Shown here one piece after another: positions 1-8,804 of a stretch of 64,000 nt of DNA. The DNA is from JAHQVI01 sp963749875 (lineage in GTDB: Bacteria > Pseudomonadota > Alphaproteobacteria > Rhizobiales > Rhodomicrobiaceae), in NCBI GenBank assembly GCA_963749875.1, contig CAVVOX010000003.1, positions 547,089 to 611,088 of the forward strand, in the 5' to 3' direction. The position numbers were made by a program, and so were the translations under genes. Each line of letters opens with the position of its first letter. Position 1 is the first letter of the stretch. The notes beneath the pieces were generated by a model, which did no database searches, had not been told where the DNA came from, and worked only from the letters and a program-made list of their open reading frames with translations.

Positions 1-304
1 CGATGGAGGGAAGGGCTTCGCCGCGAAAGCCAAGCGTTGAGATGTTCAGCAGATCCTCGCCGGCAAGCTTCGACGTGGCGTGACGTTCGACGGAAAGGAC
101 GAGATCGTCCGCATCCATCCCGCAGCCGTCGTCGATTACACGGATCAGGCCGAGCCCGCCATTGGCGGTGACGATTTCGATCGTTCTCGCACCCGCATCG
201 ATTGCGTTCTCGACCAGCTCCTTGACGACGCTGGCCGGCCGCTCGATGACCTCACCCGCCGCGATCCGGTTGATCAGCTCCGGCGGAAGCTGACGTATCG
301 GCAT
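1..304 (-). CDS. mutL: DNA mismatch repair protein MutL, N-terminal part (runs off the window)
   Basis: Translation of the minus strand from the ATG at 304 gives the start of a GHKL ATPase of the MutL family. It begins MPIRQLPPELINRIAAGEVI and continues with the ATP-binding motifs in order: KELVENAIDAGA (catalytic Glu and Mg-binding Asn), DDGCGM, and GFRGEAL near the window edge. MutL couples MutS mismatch recognition to downstream nicking and excision. About 101 residues are visible, and the C-terminal dimerisation domain lies outside the window. The start lies inside the 3' end of pgi, overlapping it by 53 nt on the same strand, so the two are probably co-transcribed and translationally coupled. 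The family is certain; the length cannot be judged. Confidence 0.93.
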   Translation of the reverse strand, partial: MPIRQLPPELINRIAAGEVIERPASVVKELVENAIDAGARTIEIVTANGGLGLIRVIDDGCGMDADDLVLSVERHATSKLAGEDLLNISTLGFRGEALPSI

Positions 305-1658
305 GGTGCCCAACCCCCGTCGCCATGCGTGCAAGATAGTCCTTCGTCAGACGCTTGCCGAGCTCCACAGCAGGCTGATCGAACGGATCGACGCCGAGGA
401 GGCTGGCGGCAAGAATCGTCTCCAGCATATAATGCATCATCAGCCAGCCGAGGGTCCATTCATCAAGGCGCTCGATCTCGATGATCCTCACAGGTCTTTT
501 ATGCGCGATGAAGGCGTCGCCGATCGCATGGGTCTGGGCCAGCACCAGCTCGCCCACCGTATGGCCGGCGAGATAAGGGGCGCCGGCGAGGCCTGCGAGA
601 TCGGCGGGAATTGGCGGCGTGTCCACCTCCGGAACCGATGCGTGGCGGATGATCGTCATCAGGTGGTGCTGCGCCCCGCCGAGATAGAGCTGGAGCTGGG
701 AGTGCTGATCGACGGGGCCGAGCGCGCCGACGGGCGTCGTGCCTTCGCTGTCATTCTTGCCGAGGCTTTCCGCCCAGAGCTGAACATACCAGTGCGAGAA
801 ACGGGCGAGCCGGTCAGCATAAGGCATCAGCACATTGACCTTGACCCCGTGTTCCCTGGCAAAAGCGACGGCCAGCGCTGCGCCGACCGCGGGCGGGAAT
901 TGCGACGGATCGCCCTTGGCGCTCTCGAGCTGTTCGATGACGGCGCGTCCGCCGGCCCGGAAGGCTTCAAAGTCGAGACCGCGCGCAAAGGCTGGGATCA
1001 TACCGACATTGGTGAAGGCGGAATAGCGGCCGCCTATGTCGGTCCGATGCGGCAGGATGGGGGCGCCGAGCGCGGTCATCAGCTCGCGCAGGCCGTTGGC
1101 GACGCCGGGTTTTTCCGGTTCGGTCAGGGCAAGGAACAGCTCGGGCAGCTTCGCCTCGAGGCCCTGGCGCTTGACCCGGTCGATGGCGGTGAGCGCCTGG
1201 CTGAGCGTCTCGGCCGTCCCGCCGGACTTCGAGATGACGACGAAGCGGGTGCGCTCCAGATTGAGGATGTCGAGACCTTTGGACAGCGAAAGCGCATCGA
1301 GATTGTCGTAGAAGCGCAGGCGCGGCCGGCCGTTCTTGCCGGTCCGGTCGTCGCCGGGAATGAACCAGCCGCCGAGCTGAGCGAGCGCCTGGCCTCCAAG
1401 GCTCGACCCGCCGGTGCCGAAGATGACGACGATATCGGCGCCCTCGACGAGCCGGTCATAGGCGGCGCGGGCCTCCGCAATATCGCTTTTTTCGTAGAGC
1501 ACGCCGATATGCGGCAGGCTCCGCTGCCGTGCTTCCTGGCTCAGCTTGTCGAGCGGCGGGCGGAGCTTGTCCAGCCAGCGGGCAAGTTCATCCCTTTGCA
1601 GGCCGGCGGAACCGATCGCTTCTTCCAGACAACCGCTGATCGAATGGGTGACCGTCAT
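252..1658 (-). CDS. pgi: Glucose-6-phosphate isomerase
   Basis: A 468-aa cytoplasmic phosphoglucose isomerase that interconverts glucose 6-phosphate and fructose 6-phosphate. Visible signatures are the sugar-phosphate (SIS) segment VVISKSGGTAETLSQAL, the GGRYSAFTNVGMIPAFARG stretch, QLWAESLGK, and GPVDQHSQLQLYLGG. It is shorter than the roughly 550-aa enterobacterial form, as is common in alphaproteobacteria. The ATG at 1658 follows the stop of the upstream M16 peptidase gene by 12 nt, so the gene sits in the lspA-lipoprotein-M16-M16-pgi-mutL strand run. Its last 53 nt overlap the start of mutL. Confidence 0.95.
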   Translation of the reverse strand: MTVTHSISGCLEEAIGSAGLQRDELARWLDKLRPPLDKLSQEARQRSLPHIGVLYEKSDIAEARAAYDRLVEGADIVVIFGTGGSSLGGQALAQLGGWFIPGDDRTGKNGRPRLRFYDNLDALSLSKGLDILNLERTRFVVISKSGGTAETLSQALTAIDRVKRQGLEAKLPELFLALTEPEKPGVANGLRELMTALGAPILPHRTDIGGRYSAFTNVGMIPAFARGLDFEAFRAGGRAVIEQLESAKGDPSQFPPAVGAALAVAFAREHGVKVNVLMPYADRLARFSHWYVQLWAESLGKNDSEGTTPVGALGPVDQHSQLQLYLGGAQHHLMTIIRHASVPEVDTPPIPADLAGLAGAPYLAGHTVGELVLAQTHAIGDAFIAHKRPVRIIEIERLDEWTLGWLMMHYMLETILAASLLGVDPFDQPAVELGKRLTKDYLARMATGVGHHADTSASAGADQPDRGG

Positions 1659-1670
1659 GCGCCGCCTTTG

Positions 1671-3065
1671 TTATCCGCGCGGTGAAGCGTTCTCCGCAGC
1701 CGGTTCGACCTTGGTTGGCGTCAGCCCGGCCGGTTGGCCGACGATCGTCATGACCAAGCCATCCGGTTTCATGAAGCCGGCCACACGCTTGATGTCGTCA
1801 AGCGTGACCGCCTCGATGAGGCCGTTCCGCTTCTCGACATAGTCGATACCGAGTTCTTCGATCTGAATCCAGAGCAAAGCCTGCGCGATCCGCGCGCTCG
1901 AGCTGAAGCGCAGCGCATAGGAGCCGGTCAGATAGCGTTTTGCATTGTCGAGCTCTTCGGCTGTCGGGCCGTCTTTGGCTACGCGCGCCAGAACCTGCTT
2001 GATCACCTCGATCAATTCGGCAACCCGCTCATTTTTCGTGGCGACGCCGCCCAGAAAGATACCGGCATGATCGAGCGGAGAGAGATAGCTATAGACGGAA
2101 TAGGCCAATCCGCGCTTCTCGCGCACCTCTTCCATCAGCTTCGACGCAAAACCGCCTCCGCCCACGATGTAGTTGAGGACATAGGCGGGAATGAAATCCT
2201 CATCCTTGCGCTTGGGCCCCGGCAAGCCGAAATTCACGATGGTCTGCGGCGTGGGCATCGGGATGACGATCTGGCGCTGTTCGGTTTGCCATATCGCTTC
2301 CGGAACGGGCCGAAGCTCAGCCTTTTCCGGCAAAGCGCCGAAGACGTCATCGAGGGCCGCCGCGAGTTCGGCGGCGGTAATGTCGCCGACCACCGAGACG
2401 TAGAGATTGTCGCGCGCGAAATTCTGCTTCACATAGGCCTTCAGAACGCCGGGCGTCATTGCGTGGATCGCCTTAAGCGAGCCCTTCGTCCGCGTGCCGT
2501 AAGGGTGGCCGGCAAAGACCTGGCTGAACCAGGCGTTGGCGGCGACGTTCTCCGGATTTTCATTGTCCGTCTTCAGGATCGAGATAATCTGCTCGCGCAC
2601 GCGCTCGAAGGCGTCGGGGTCCATGCGGGGCTCGGTCAGGGCAAGCCGCATCAGCCGGAAGGCTTCATCCTTGTTCTTGGTCAGCGTCTTGAGGCCGCCC
2701 GCCATCACGTCCCGATGGGCATCGAACGACATCTGAATGGCGAGATCCTGCAGTTTCTCCTGGAAGGCCTCGCTGGGGATGTCGCCTGCGCCCTCGTCGA
2801 GCATTCCGCTGACGAAGTAGGACACGCCTTCCTTCCCGGCGGGGTCTTGCGCGCTGCCGCCGCGGAAACCGAACTGCATGGCGATGAGCGGCAAGGTGTG
2901 ATCTTCAACGAGCCAGGCGGTAATACCCTTCGGGCTGACCACTTTCTGAATGTTCATAGCGTGCGCGGAGGTGAGGAGTCCGGTTAGGAAAAGAAGGCTG
3001 CATAGAGCCAGCAGAGAAAATCGCGGGCGGCTACGGCGCAAACTCATTCGGTAACGCCAGGACAT
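1671..3065 (-). CDS. M16 family peptidase-like protein, probably the non-catalytic partner subunit
   Basis: A 464-aa secreted M16 (insulinase/pitrilysin-fold) protein with an N-terminal hydrophobic signal segment at about residues 17-36. Where active members carry HxxEH, this protein reads GVSYFVSGMLDEGAG, so the zinc ligands are missing. The second M16 half, with the conserved REKRGLAYSVYSY segment, is intact. In alphaproteobacteria such inactive subunits pair with an active M16 protease encoded next door, and here the active gene ends 10 nt upstream. A ribosome-binding AGGA lies about 8 nt before the ATG at 3065. The inferred role is periplasmic peptide degradation or processing as a heterodimer. 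The substrate is unknown. Confidence 0.88.
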   Translation of the reverse strand: MSWRYRMSLRRSRPRFSLLALCSLLFLTGLLTSAHAMNIQKVVSPKGITAWLVEDHTLPLIAMQFGFRGGSAQDPAGKEGVSYFVSGMLDEGAGDIPSEAFQEKLQDLAIQMSFDAHRDVMAGGLKTLTKNKDEAFRLMRLALTEPRMDPDAFERVREQIISILKTDNENPENVAANAWFSQVFAGHPYGTRTKGSLKAIHAMTPGVLKAYVKQNFARDNLYVSVVGDITAAELAAALDDVFGALPEKAELRPVPEAIWQTEQRQIVIPMPTPQTIVNFGLPGPKRKDEDFIPAYVLNYIVGGGGFASKLMEEVREKRGLAYSVYSYLSPLDHAGIFLGGVATKNERVAELIEVIKQVLARVAKDGPTAEELDNAKRYLTGSYALRFSSSARIAQALLWIQIEELGIDYVEKRNGLIEAVTLDDIKRVAGFMKPDGLVMTIVGQPAGLTPTKVEPAAENASPRG

Positions 3066-3075
3066 GAAGCTGTTC

Positions 3076-4482
3076 CTAATGAAGGGTTTGGCCGGCAGTG
3101 GGGATTGTCACCGGCATGGCTGCGGCGAGCGCCTTATTGACGGCCAGCAGCTCGCCGGTCACCGAACGCTTGAGATCAAGATATTTCTTTGCAGCGGCCT
3201 GGATGTCGGCGAGCGTCACGGCCTCGAGTCGAGCCGCCCGGTTCTTCACGTCCTCGATCGAGCGCCCTGTGGCCAGCGCCCAGCCATAGGTGCGTGCCTG
3301 ATTGAACTGGCTATCCTGATCGTAGACCAGTTGGGCGACCTCCGAATTGCGTGCCCGCTCCAATTCCGCCTCGGTAACGCCGTTCTCCTTGATTTCTGCG
3401 ATCACGGCGTCGGCGGATGTCTCGATATCCGCAAGCGGTGTGTCGCCGGCGGCAACGGCATAAAGGCCGATCCGTCCGTAATCCAGATAGTCGCCCGAAA
3501 ACCAGGCGCTGGCCGATGAGGCCTTTTTCTCTCCCACGACGAGCTTCTTATACAGCCGGCCGGTGCTTTGCGAGCCCAGGATGACCGACAAGAGCTCGAG
3601 CGCTTCGGCCTCTCTTCCCTCCGCGGTTCGATCGCTCGGCGTCAGATATTGCCGGGACAGGGTGTCCTGGGCAACGCGTTCATCCTTGAGAATGACGCGC
3701 CGCGGCGCCCGCGGTTTCGGCTCCCGGACACGAAAACGCGGCGGCAGCGTCTCCGATGGCTTCAGCTTGCCATAGGTTTCCTTCGCCAGCCTGATGACGT
3801 CGTCGGCCTCAACATCGCCAGCGACGACGAGGATCGCATTATTCGGCGCATAATAGCGCTTGTAGAAATTGATCGCGTCCGCTTGCGTCAGCCCTTTGAT
3901 CTCATGCTCCCAGCCGATGGTCGGGATCTGGTAGGGATGCGACAGGAACAGCGTGGCGCCCATCTGCTCCGAGAGGATGCTGCTCGGGTCGTTATCCACC
4001 CGGGAGCGGCGCTCCTCGAGGATGACATTGCGCTCGTTGAGGACGTCCTCCTCGCCAAGCTTCAGATTCGCCATCCGGTCCGCTTCCATTTCCATGACGA
4101 GCTGCAGGCGGTCCTTCGCCACCCGCTGGAAATAAGCCGTGACATCCTGAGTGGTGAAGGCGTTGTCCTGGCCGCCGTTGCGCGCGACGATCTTGGAGAA
4201 TTCGCCCGGCGCGATCTTCTTGGTTCCTTTGAACATCAGATGTTCGAGGAAATGCGCGATACCCGATTTGCCGCGCGGCTCATCGGCGCTGCCCACCTTG
4301 TACCAGATGATGTGGGTAACGACCGGGGCGCGACGATCGGGAATAACGACGATTTCCAGGCCATTCGGCAAGGTTGCCTGGGTGATCTCTGCCGGAGCGG
4401 CAAAGCTGGGGGAAACGGTTGCTGTAAGAGCCATTAAGAAGACCAAGAGCGCGGGAAGCGTCCGTGTGTTCGAAGCGATCAT
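3076..4482 (-). CDS. M16 family zinc metallopeptidase, catalytic
   Basis: A 468-aa secreted peptidase. Residues 1-28 form a signal peptide ending SPSFA. The inverted zinc motif HFLEH is at residues 77-81 (GIAHFLEHLMFKG), and the distal Glu ligand lies in the LQLVMEMEADRM segment about 75 residues later. The downstream REPKPRAP and SRQYLTPS segments belong to the second M16 half. It is followed immediately by its inactive paralogue, the usual two-subunit arrangement. Upstream lie a hairpin (4563-4581) and the lipoprotein/lspA genes, so it could start its own transcript or be read through. The family is certain; the physiological substrate is not known. Confidence 0.92.
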   Translation of the reverse strand: MIASNTRTLPALLVFLMALTATVSPSFAAPAEITQATLPNGLEIVVIPDRRAPVVTHIIWYKVGSADEPRGKSGIAHFLEHLMFKGTKKIAPGEFSKIVARNGGQDNAFTTQDVTAYFQRVAKDRLQLVMEMEADRMANLKLGEEDVLNERNVILEERRSRVDNDPSSILSEQMGATLFLSHPYQIPTIGWEHEIKGLTQADAINFYKRYYAPNNAILVVAGDVEADDVIRLAKETYGKLKPSETLPPRFRVREPKPRAPRRVILKDERVAQDTLSRQYLTPSDRTAEGREAEALELLSVILGSQSTGRLYKKLVVGEKKASSASAWFSGDYLDYGRIGLYAVAAGDTPLADIETSADAVIAEIKENGVTEAELERARNSEVAQLVYDQDSQFNQARTYGWALATGRSIEDVKNRAARLEAVTLADIQAAAKKYLDLKRSVTGELLAVNKALAAAMPVTIPTAGQTLH

Positions 4483-4562
4483 GAGCTGCAGCGAGCCTTT
4501 ATCTGTACTGTAAAAGGCTTATCGCAGGGGAGAACGGTGCGACAAGTTACAAATTCGACAGA

Positions 4563-4581
4563 CCCCGTGTGGCGCACGGGG
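4563..4581 (-). terminator. Hairpin, possible terminator after the lipoprotein gene
   Basis: Seven-bp perfect stem CCCCGTG/CACGGGG with a 5-nt loop, 43 nt beyond the stop of the lipoprotein gene in the direction of minus-strand transcription and before the M16 gene. No strong T-run follows on the minus strand, so it may only attenuate. Confidence 0.4.
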
Positions 4582-4623
4582 CATTTCTGAGAGAAGCGGG
4601 ATCGCCCGGCAGCAGGGCTTCAG

Positions 4624-5079
4624 CTAGTCGGAGGTCGCGGGGCCGCCGCCGACCCCCTTGCTGATGGCCTCGCCAACCTTCGACGGACAGCGGGCTTCTC
4701 GGCCGACATTCTTTTCAAACTCGGATATGTCTACATCCGAATCCCATTTGCCTTCCCGGCAATATTTTTCGTAGGCCGCAGCCTCTTCTTCCGCCTTGCG
4801 CTTCTTGATCTTGTCAGGATCATGAGGCCAGTTTTGCTCTGCGGCGGCAGTGCGCGTGCCGGGCTCGGGAAGTTTTTCGGTCGAGGGCGGGATGACGATG
4901 CCGGGCCGTTCGGGCACGTCTTCGTCGTCGGCTTTCTTCGAGGTCAGATGGATGCCTGCGGCTTCGAGGATCGGCGCGTCGATCTGAACGTCGGCAGCAT
5001 TGCAGCCGCCAAGGCTGAGAGCAGCGCCCATAAGGGCGGCCAAGGCAAGATTGCGCTGCCCGATGTCGATGAGTGCCAT
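4624..5079 (-). CDS. Predicted small lipoprotein following lspA
   Basis: A 151-aa protein with a hydrophobic N-terminus and a lipobox (SLGGC, Cys at about residue 26), so it should be exported and lipidated, fittingly right after the gene for lipoprotein signal peptidase. The mature part is hydrophilic and contains a proline-rich ERPGIVIPPS segment and a Lys/Glu-rich stretch. Its position after lspA and before the M16 pair resembles DUF3035/BamF-type lipoproteins of other alphaproteobacteria, but I cannot establish homology by eye. The gene starts 34 nt after the lspA stop. Function unknown; the lipoprotein prediction itself is strong. Confidence 0.75.
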   Translation of the reverse strand: MALIDIGQRNLALAALMGAALSLGGCNAADVQIDAPILEAAGIHLTSKKADDEDVPERPGIVIPPSTEKLPEPGTRTAAAEQNWPHDPDKIKKRKAEEEAAAYEKYCREGKWDSDVDISEFEKNVGREARCPSKVGEAISKGVGGGPATSD

Positions 5080-5112
5080 TCGATTTCCCCCGAATCGCGT
5101 TTCTGCCCGTCA

Positions 5113-5700
5113 CTATACGCTTTTTGGGACTTTTGTGTGACCCGGTCTTAGCCAGTCCAGGACGAGGCCAATGACGCCCGCCGTGATCGCGACATCGGCG
5201 ATATTGAACACATACCAGTAATATCCGGCATAATGAAAGGAGAAGAAATCGGCAACCGCGCCGTAAACGAGCCGGTCGATCAGGTTTCCGAGCGCTCCCC
5301 CGATGATCAGACCGATGGAAATGGCGGCAAGCCGCGAGGCGGCGTTGCTCATCCATAGAAGAAGCGCGCCAACAGCCGCCAGCGAGACGCCCATTAGCGC
5401 GATGCGGCCGGCCACATTATCCTGCGGGAGGAGCCCATAGGAGATGCCGGGGTTCCAGACCATGATGAGGTCGAAAAACGAGGTGACGGCAACGCGCCCC
5501 CGTTCGGTGATGTGGTAGATTTCCATCATCCAGAATTTGTGGAGCTGATCGGCAATAAGGGCGATCGCCGCCACGATCAGGCCGAGCAGGCTATGGCGGC
5601 CCCAGATCCGGATATCCCTGATGCTTGCCTTGATGCCGTGCTCGCGTGCCTCGGACATGGTGCGCATTCTTGTCCCGCTTGTTCGGATCGAATGAGCCAA
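5113..5700 (-). CDS. lspA: Lipoprotein signal peptidase (signal peptidase II)
   Basis: An inner-membrane aspartyl protease that removes signal peptides from prolipoproteins. The 195-aa translation has four hydrophobic segments. It carries the LspA catalytic region, with one Asp in GNLIDRLVYGAVADFF and the other in FNIADVAIT, plus the conserved WNPGISYGLL loop. The N-terminal ~30 residues are longer than usual, and Met12 or Met15 (5667 or 5658) are plausible alternative starts. It is the first gene of a minus-strand run with the small lipoprotein and the M16 peptidases. Confidence 0.95.
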   Translation of the reverse strand: MAHSIRTSGTRMRTMSEAREHGIKASIRDIRIWGRHSLLGLIVAAIALIADQLHKFWMMEIYHITERGRVAVTSFFDLIMVWNPGISYGLLPQDNVAGRIALMGVSLAAVGALLLWMSNAASRLAAISIGLIIGGALGNLIDRLVYGAVADFFSFHYAGYYWYVFNIADVAITAGVIGLVLDWLRPGHTKVPKSV

Positions 5701-5761
5701 TCCGCTTACCGGGCAAGACCGGCGCCGTCAAGGTGAGGGCAAAGGCGCATCCAATGCCGCA

Positions 5762-8149
5762 TCAGCCAATCTTGCGGGAAAATCGGCGTTTTGCGGCGTT
5801 TTCGGTCCGCTTGACGAGCAGCATGCAGGCGGGCAGCAAGAGGAGCCCGCCGATCATTGCCGCAATCAGGGTTGTCGCGCTCAGCCGGCCGAATAGCCGC
5901 AAGGAGGGCAAATCCGAGAAGATGGTGACGGCAAGACCGCAGGCCAGCACGATGCTTGTGAGAATCAGCGCGGGTCCGATCAGTTCGGCGGCACGGGCTG
6001 CCGCCAGGACCGGATCGCTGCCGGGCGTGTCCTCCAGCCGCAGCCGGTTGAGGTAGTGAACCGTGGCGTTCAGGCCCAGGCCGAATGCGACGGTGAGCGC
6101 AATAATGCTGGCGAATTGAAGGCCCTCGCCGGTCAGGGCGAGCGTGGCTCCGGAGGTAACGACCGGGAAGAGCCCTGGCAAGAGGCTTACCGCACCCATG
6201 AGGACGGAGCGAAAGGCAAGCCCGATGAGAAGGGAGACGAGCACCATCTCCGCCGTCAGCATCATATTGATCTTCTGAATCATGGCGGCGCTGTTGCGCG
6301 CGGCAATGACCGAGAGGCCGCTGACCGAAATCCGGTAGTCGGGATGGGCTGCGCGGATCGGATCGAGCTTCCGGTCCAGCGTATTGACCGTCGGCAGGAG
6401 GGCGCTTGCATCGACATCCGGGATGCGCCCGGTCACGACGGCGGCGTCCTGTTCGGCGGTGACGAAGCGGCGGGTCAGATGGGCCGGCAGGAGGCCGACA
6501 TATTGCATCAATGTCGGGATATTGTTCTGGCCCGTTTCGGCGAGCCACCGCATCAGCGTTTCGACCGACCAGACATTGCCGACGCCCGCCTGCTGCTCGA
6601 CGACCCGGTGCACCTTGGCAATGACGGCGAGCGGCTGCGGTTCATAGAGCGTTGTTCCGGCGGGCAATTCGATCATCACATCGACCGGGTTCGCCCCGGT
6701 CAGCTTGGCGTCGAGCCGGCTCGTGGCGGCAACCGCCTGCTCGCGGTCGGGGACCTGGTCGGCCAGGCGGTAGCGCGGCTCCAGCGTCAGATGAGCAACG
6801 CCGAGGCCCACGGCAAGCCCCAGCCCCAGCCCCGCGAAAGCCCATGCCCGGCGGGTCACATTGTCCGCCACCCATGTGCAAAAGCGCCGCAGGATCGCCA
6901 TCGGCGCGTCCTGCTCGGCCAGTCTTGCCGCAATCTCCGCGTCCTTGCCGATGACCAGCATGGCCACCAGCGGCAGAACGATGATGACGGCGAGGAAAGC
7001 GACGGCCATGCAGATTGCGCCGGCTTTGCCGAAGATCTGGATCGAGGCGGAATCGGCGAAGGTCAGCGCGACGAAGGACAGGGCGGCCGTGGCGCTGCTG
7101 AGGAAACAGGCCGGGCCGACGACCAGCAGCGCATATCGGATCGCCTGGACACGGCTGTCGCCCGCCAAGAGCCTTTCGCGCAGCGCGAAGGTGATCTGCA
7201 TCGAATCGGCAAAGCCCATGACCATGGTCAAAGGCGAGATGACATTGAGGAAGAGGTTGAGACGGAAATCGGCCCAGCCGAGCGTGCCGAGCGACCAGAG
7301 AATTGCGATGGCGGGCGGTATGACGGCAATCGCGATGAACGAAAAATGCCGGAAGAAGACCAGCGCGATGATGACGCCGATCAGAAAGCCGAGGCCATTA
7401 TAGATGATCCGGTCATGCTGGACGGCGTTGCGGATTTCCTGCTGCATCACGGGCGCGCCGGCGAGCTGGGCCCTGAGTCCGGTGCCTTCGAGCTGGGTGG
7501 CGACCGTGTCCTGAATGTCGCTGATCGTCTGTTTCAGGCCGCTGCTTTGCGTAAGCTCCGGCGCGAGCGCGACGACGATCAATGTCAGCTGGCCATCGGA
7601 GGAAAGCAGCTTGCCGTCCAGGATGCGATTGGCGCGGACCTCGCTGATAAGCTGCCGATAGGCGTCACCTTCCGGCAGGGTCGCAGGGAAGAGCGGCGCC
7701 GGTAATCTTCCCGGCTGGGGCGATGCGCGCGCGGAAAAGATCGATATGAGGCCGCGTAGCCCGTCGACGAATTGCAGCTCGATGACGGCGCTGCGAAGGG
7801 CTTCGATGGTGGACCGTTCGAGCAGCGTCGGCCCTTCGATAACGACGAGAACGTCATGCTCGCTCGATGGGAATCGGCGCGTGAAGGTCTCGAACTGCCT
7901 GAATTCAGGTGTGTCCGCGCGGAACAGCTCCGAAAGGGAATCGTCGACCTTGATACGATTGACGCCGAATGCCGCCAGGATTGAGATGACGAGAACGGCG
8001 AGCAGAGTCGCCAGCCGGAAGCGTAAAGGGACGAGCCCGATCCGCTCAAGTCCGAAGCTGAACGACATCCCGCGCTTGGGCGCGGTTTGCTCCCCGATAT
8101 GTTTCTGCATCTCGGCGTGCCCCAGATTCGCCCCCGCCGACAGAGGCAT
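5762..8149 (-). CDS. MMPL/RND-superfamily exporter
   Basis: A 795-aa polytopic membrane protein with the two-fold RND/MMPL plan: a first TM helix at about residues 42-62, a large periplasmic loop, a five-to-six-helix bundle (about 230-400), a second single helix, a second periplasmic loop, and a second bundle at about 630-780. The LIIGVIIALVFFRHF and GFADSMQITFALRERL segments are typical of MMPL-type transporters. Relatives (HpnN and similar) move hydrophobic lipids or hopanoids to the outer membrane, but no hopanoid genes are in the window, so the substrate is open. It stands alone, 61 nt before the lspA start and 55 nt after rsmD. Confidence 0.85.
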   Translation of the reverse strand: MPLSAGANLGHAEMQKHIGEQTAPKRGMSFSFGLERIGLVPLRFRLATLLAVLVISILAAFGVNRIKVDDSLSELFRADTPEFRQFETFTRRFPSSEHDVLVVIEGPTLLERSTIEALRSAVIELQFVDGLRGLISIFSARASPQPGRLPAPLFPATLPEGDAYRQLISEVRANRILDGKLLSSDGQLTLIVVALAPELTQSSGLKQTISDIQDTVATQLEGTGLRAQLAGAPVMQQEIRNAVQHDRIIYNGLGFLIGVIIALVFFRHFSFIAIAVIPPAIAILWSLGTLGWADFRLNLFLNVISPLTMVMGFADSMQITFALRERLLAGDSRVQAIRYALLVVGPACFLSSATAALSFVALTFADSASIQIFGKAGAICMAVAFLAVIIVLPLVAMLVIGKDAEIAARLAEQDAPMAILRRFCTWVADNVTRRAWAFAGLGLGLAVGLGVAHLTLEPRYRLADQVPDREQAVAATSRLDAKLTGANPVDVMIELPAGTTLYEPQPLAVIAKVHRVVEQQAGVGNVWSVETLMRWLAETGQNNIPTLMQYVGLLPAHLTRRFVTAEQDAAVVTGRIPDVDASALLPTVNTLDRKLDPIRAAHPDYRISVSGLSVIAARNSAAMIQKINMMLTAEMVLVSLLIGLAFRSVLMGAVSLLPGLFPVVTSGATLALTGEGLQFASIIALTVAFGLGLNATVHYLNRLRLEDTPGSDPVLAAARAAELIGPALILTSIVLACGLAVTIFSDLPSLRLFGRLSATTLIAAMIGGLLLLPACMLLVKRTENAAKRRFSRKIG

Positions 8150-8204
8150 CTATAAGCCTTAGTCTAATTTGCATTTGCGCCGCAAGGCCGGCGTTAACAA
8201 AAAT

Positions 8205-8804
8205 TCATCCGGCGCCTTCATGGGGCCGGGCCGAAAGCGGAATCTCCTTCCTTAGACGGAGAAAATGGACGGCCGTGTCGCCATAGATTCGGCGGTCCAG
8301 GGCGACGAACGCTTCGGGCGGCGCGAGATCCGCATCCGCCCGCTCCTCGACAACGCAAACCGCGCCCGGTACGAGCCAGCCGCCGGAAAGCGCCGAGGCG
8401 AGCGCTTTTTCCGCCAGCCCTCTGCCGTAAGGAGGATCGGCCAGCAAGAGCCCGAAAGGACGCAAGGTTCCGATGTCGCCGAGCTTTGTCGCATCGCGCC
8501 GGTAAATTCTGGTGGAGCCCGTGCCGTTCAGCGTCTCGATATTGCGGCGAATGAGGCCGCGCGCCTCGGCGCTGTCTTCGACGAAATGCACATAGGTCGC
8601 GCCGCGGGAGAGCGCTTCAAGCCCGAGCGCGCCTGTGCCGGCGAACAGATCGAGGACGCGCAGGCCTTCGAGCGAGAAATCGTCAATGCTGTGGGCAAGA
8701 ATATTGAAGATGGCCTCGCGCGCACGGTCGCTGGTCGGACGAATGGCATGGTTCTTCGGTGTTGCGAGGGCGGTGCCCCGGAAACGGCCGGCGACAATTC
8801 TCAT
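8205..8804 (-). CDS. rsmD: 16S rRNA (guanine(966)-N(2))-methyltransferase
   Basis: A 199-aa SAM-dependent methyltransferase. The N-terminus MRIVAGRFRG...RPTSDRAREAIFNIL is the RsmD signature. The SAM-binding motif is VLDLFAGTGALGLEAL, and the catalytic amino-methyltransferase motif is LLADPPYGRG. It methylates G966 in the 30S decoding-site region. The start codon overlaps the stop of the upstream rluB gene by 4 nt (ATGA), so the two rRNA-modification genes form a coupled pair. Confidence 0.95.
   Translation of the reverse strand: MRIVAGRFRGTALATPKNHAIRPTSDRAREAIFNILAHSIDDFSLEGLRVLDLFAGTGALGLEALSRGATYVHFVEDSAEARGLIRRNIETLNGTGSTRIYRRDATKLGDIGTLRPFGLLLADPPYGRGLAEKALASALSGGWLVPGAVCVVEERADADLAPPEAFVALDRRIYGDTAVHFLRLRKEIPLSARPHEGAG

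Noticed and set aside
6056..7705. A 549-codon plus-strand open frame opposite the MMPL exporter gene
   Set aside because: Same shadow pattern, no domain, and the exporter strand has membrane helices and motifs.
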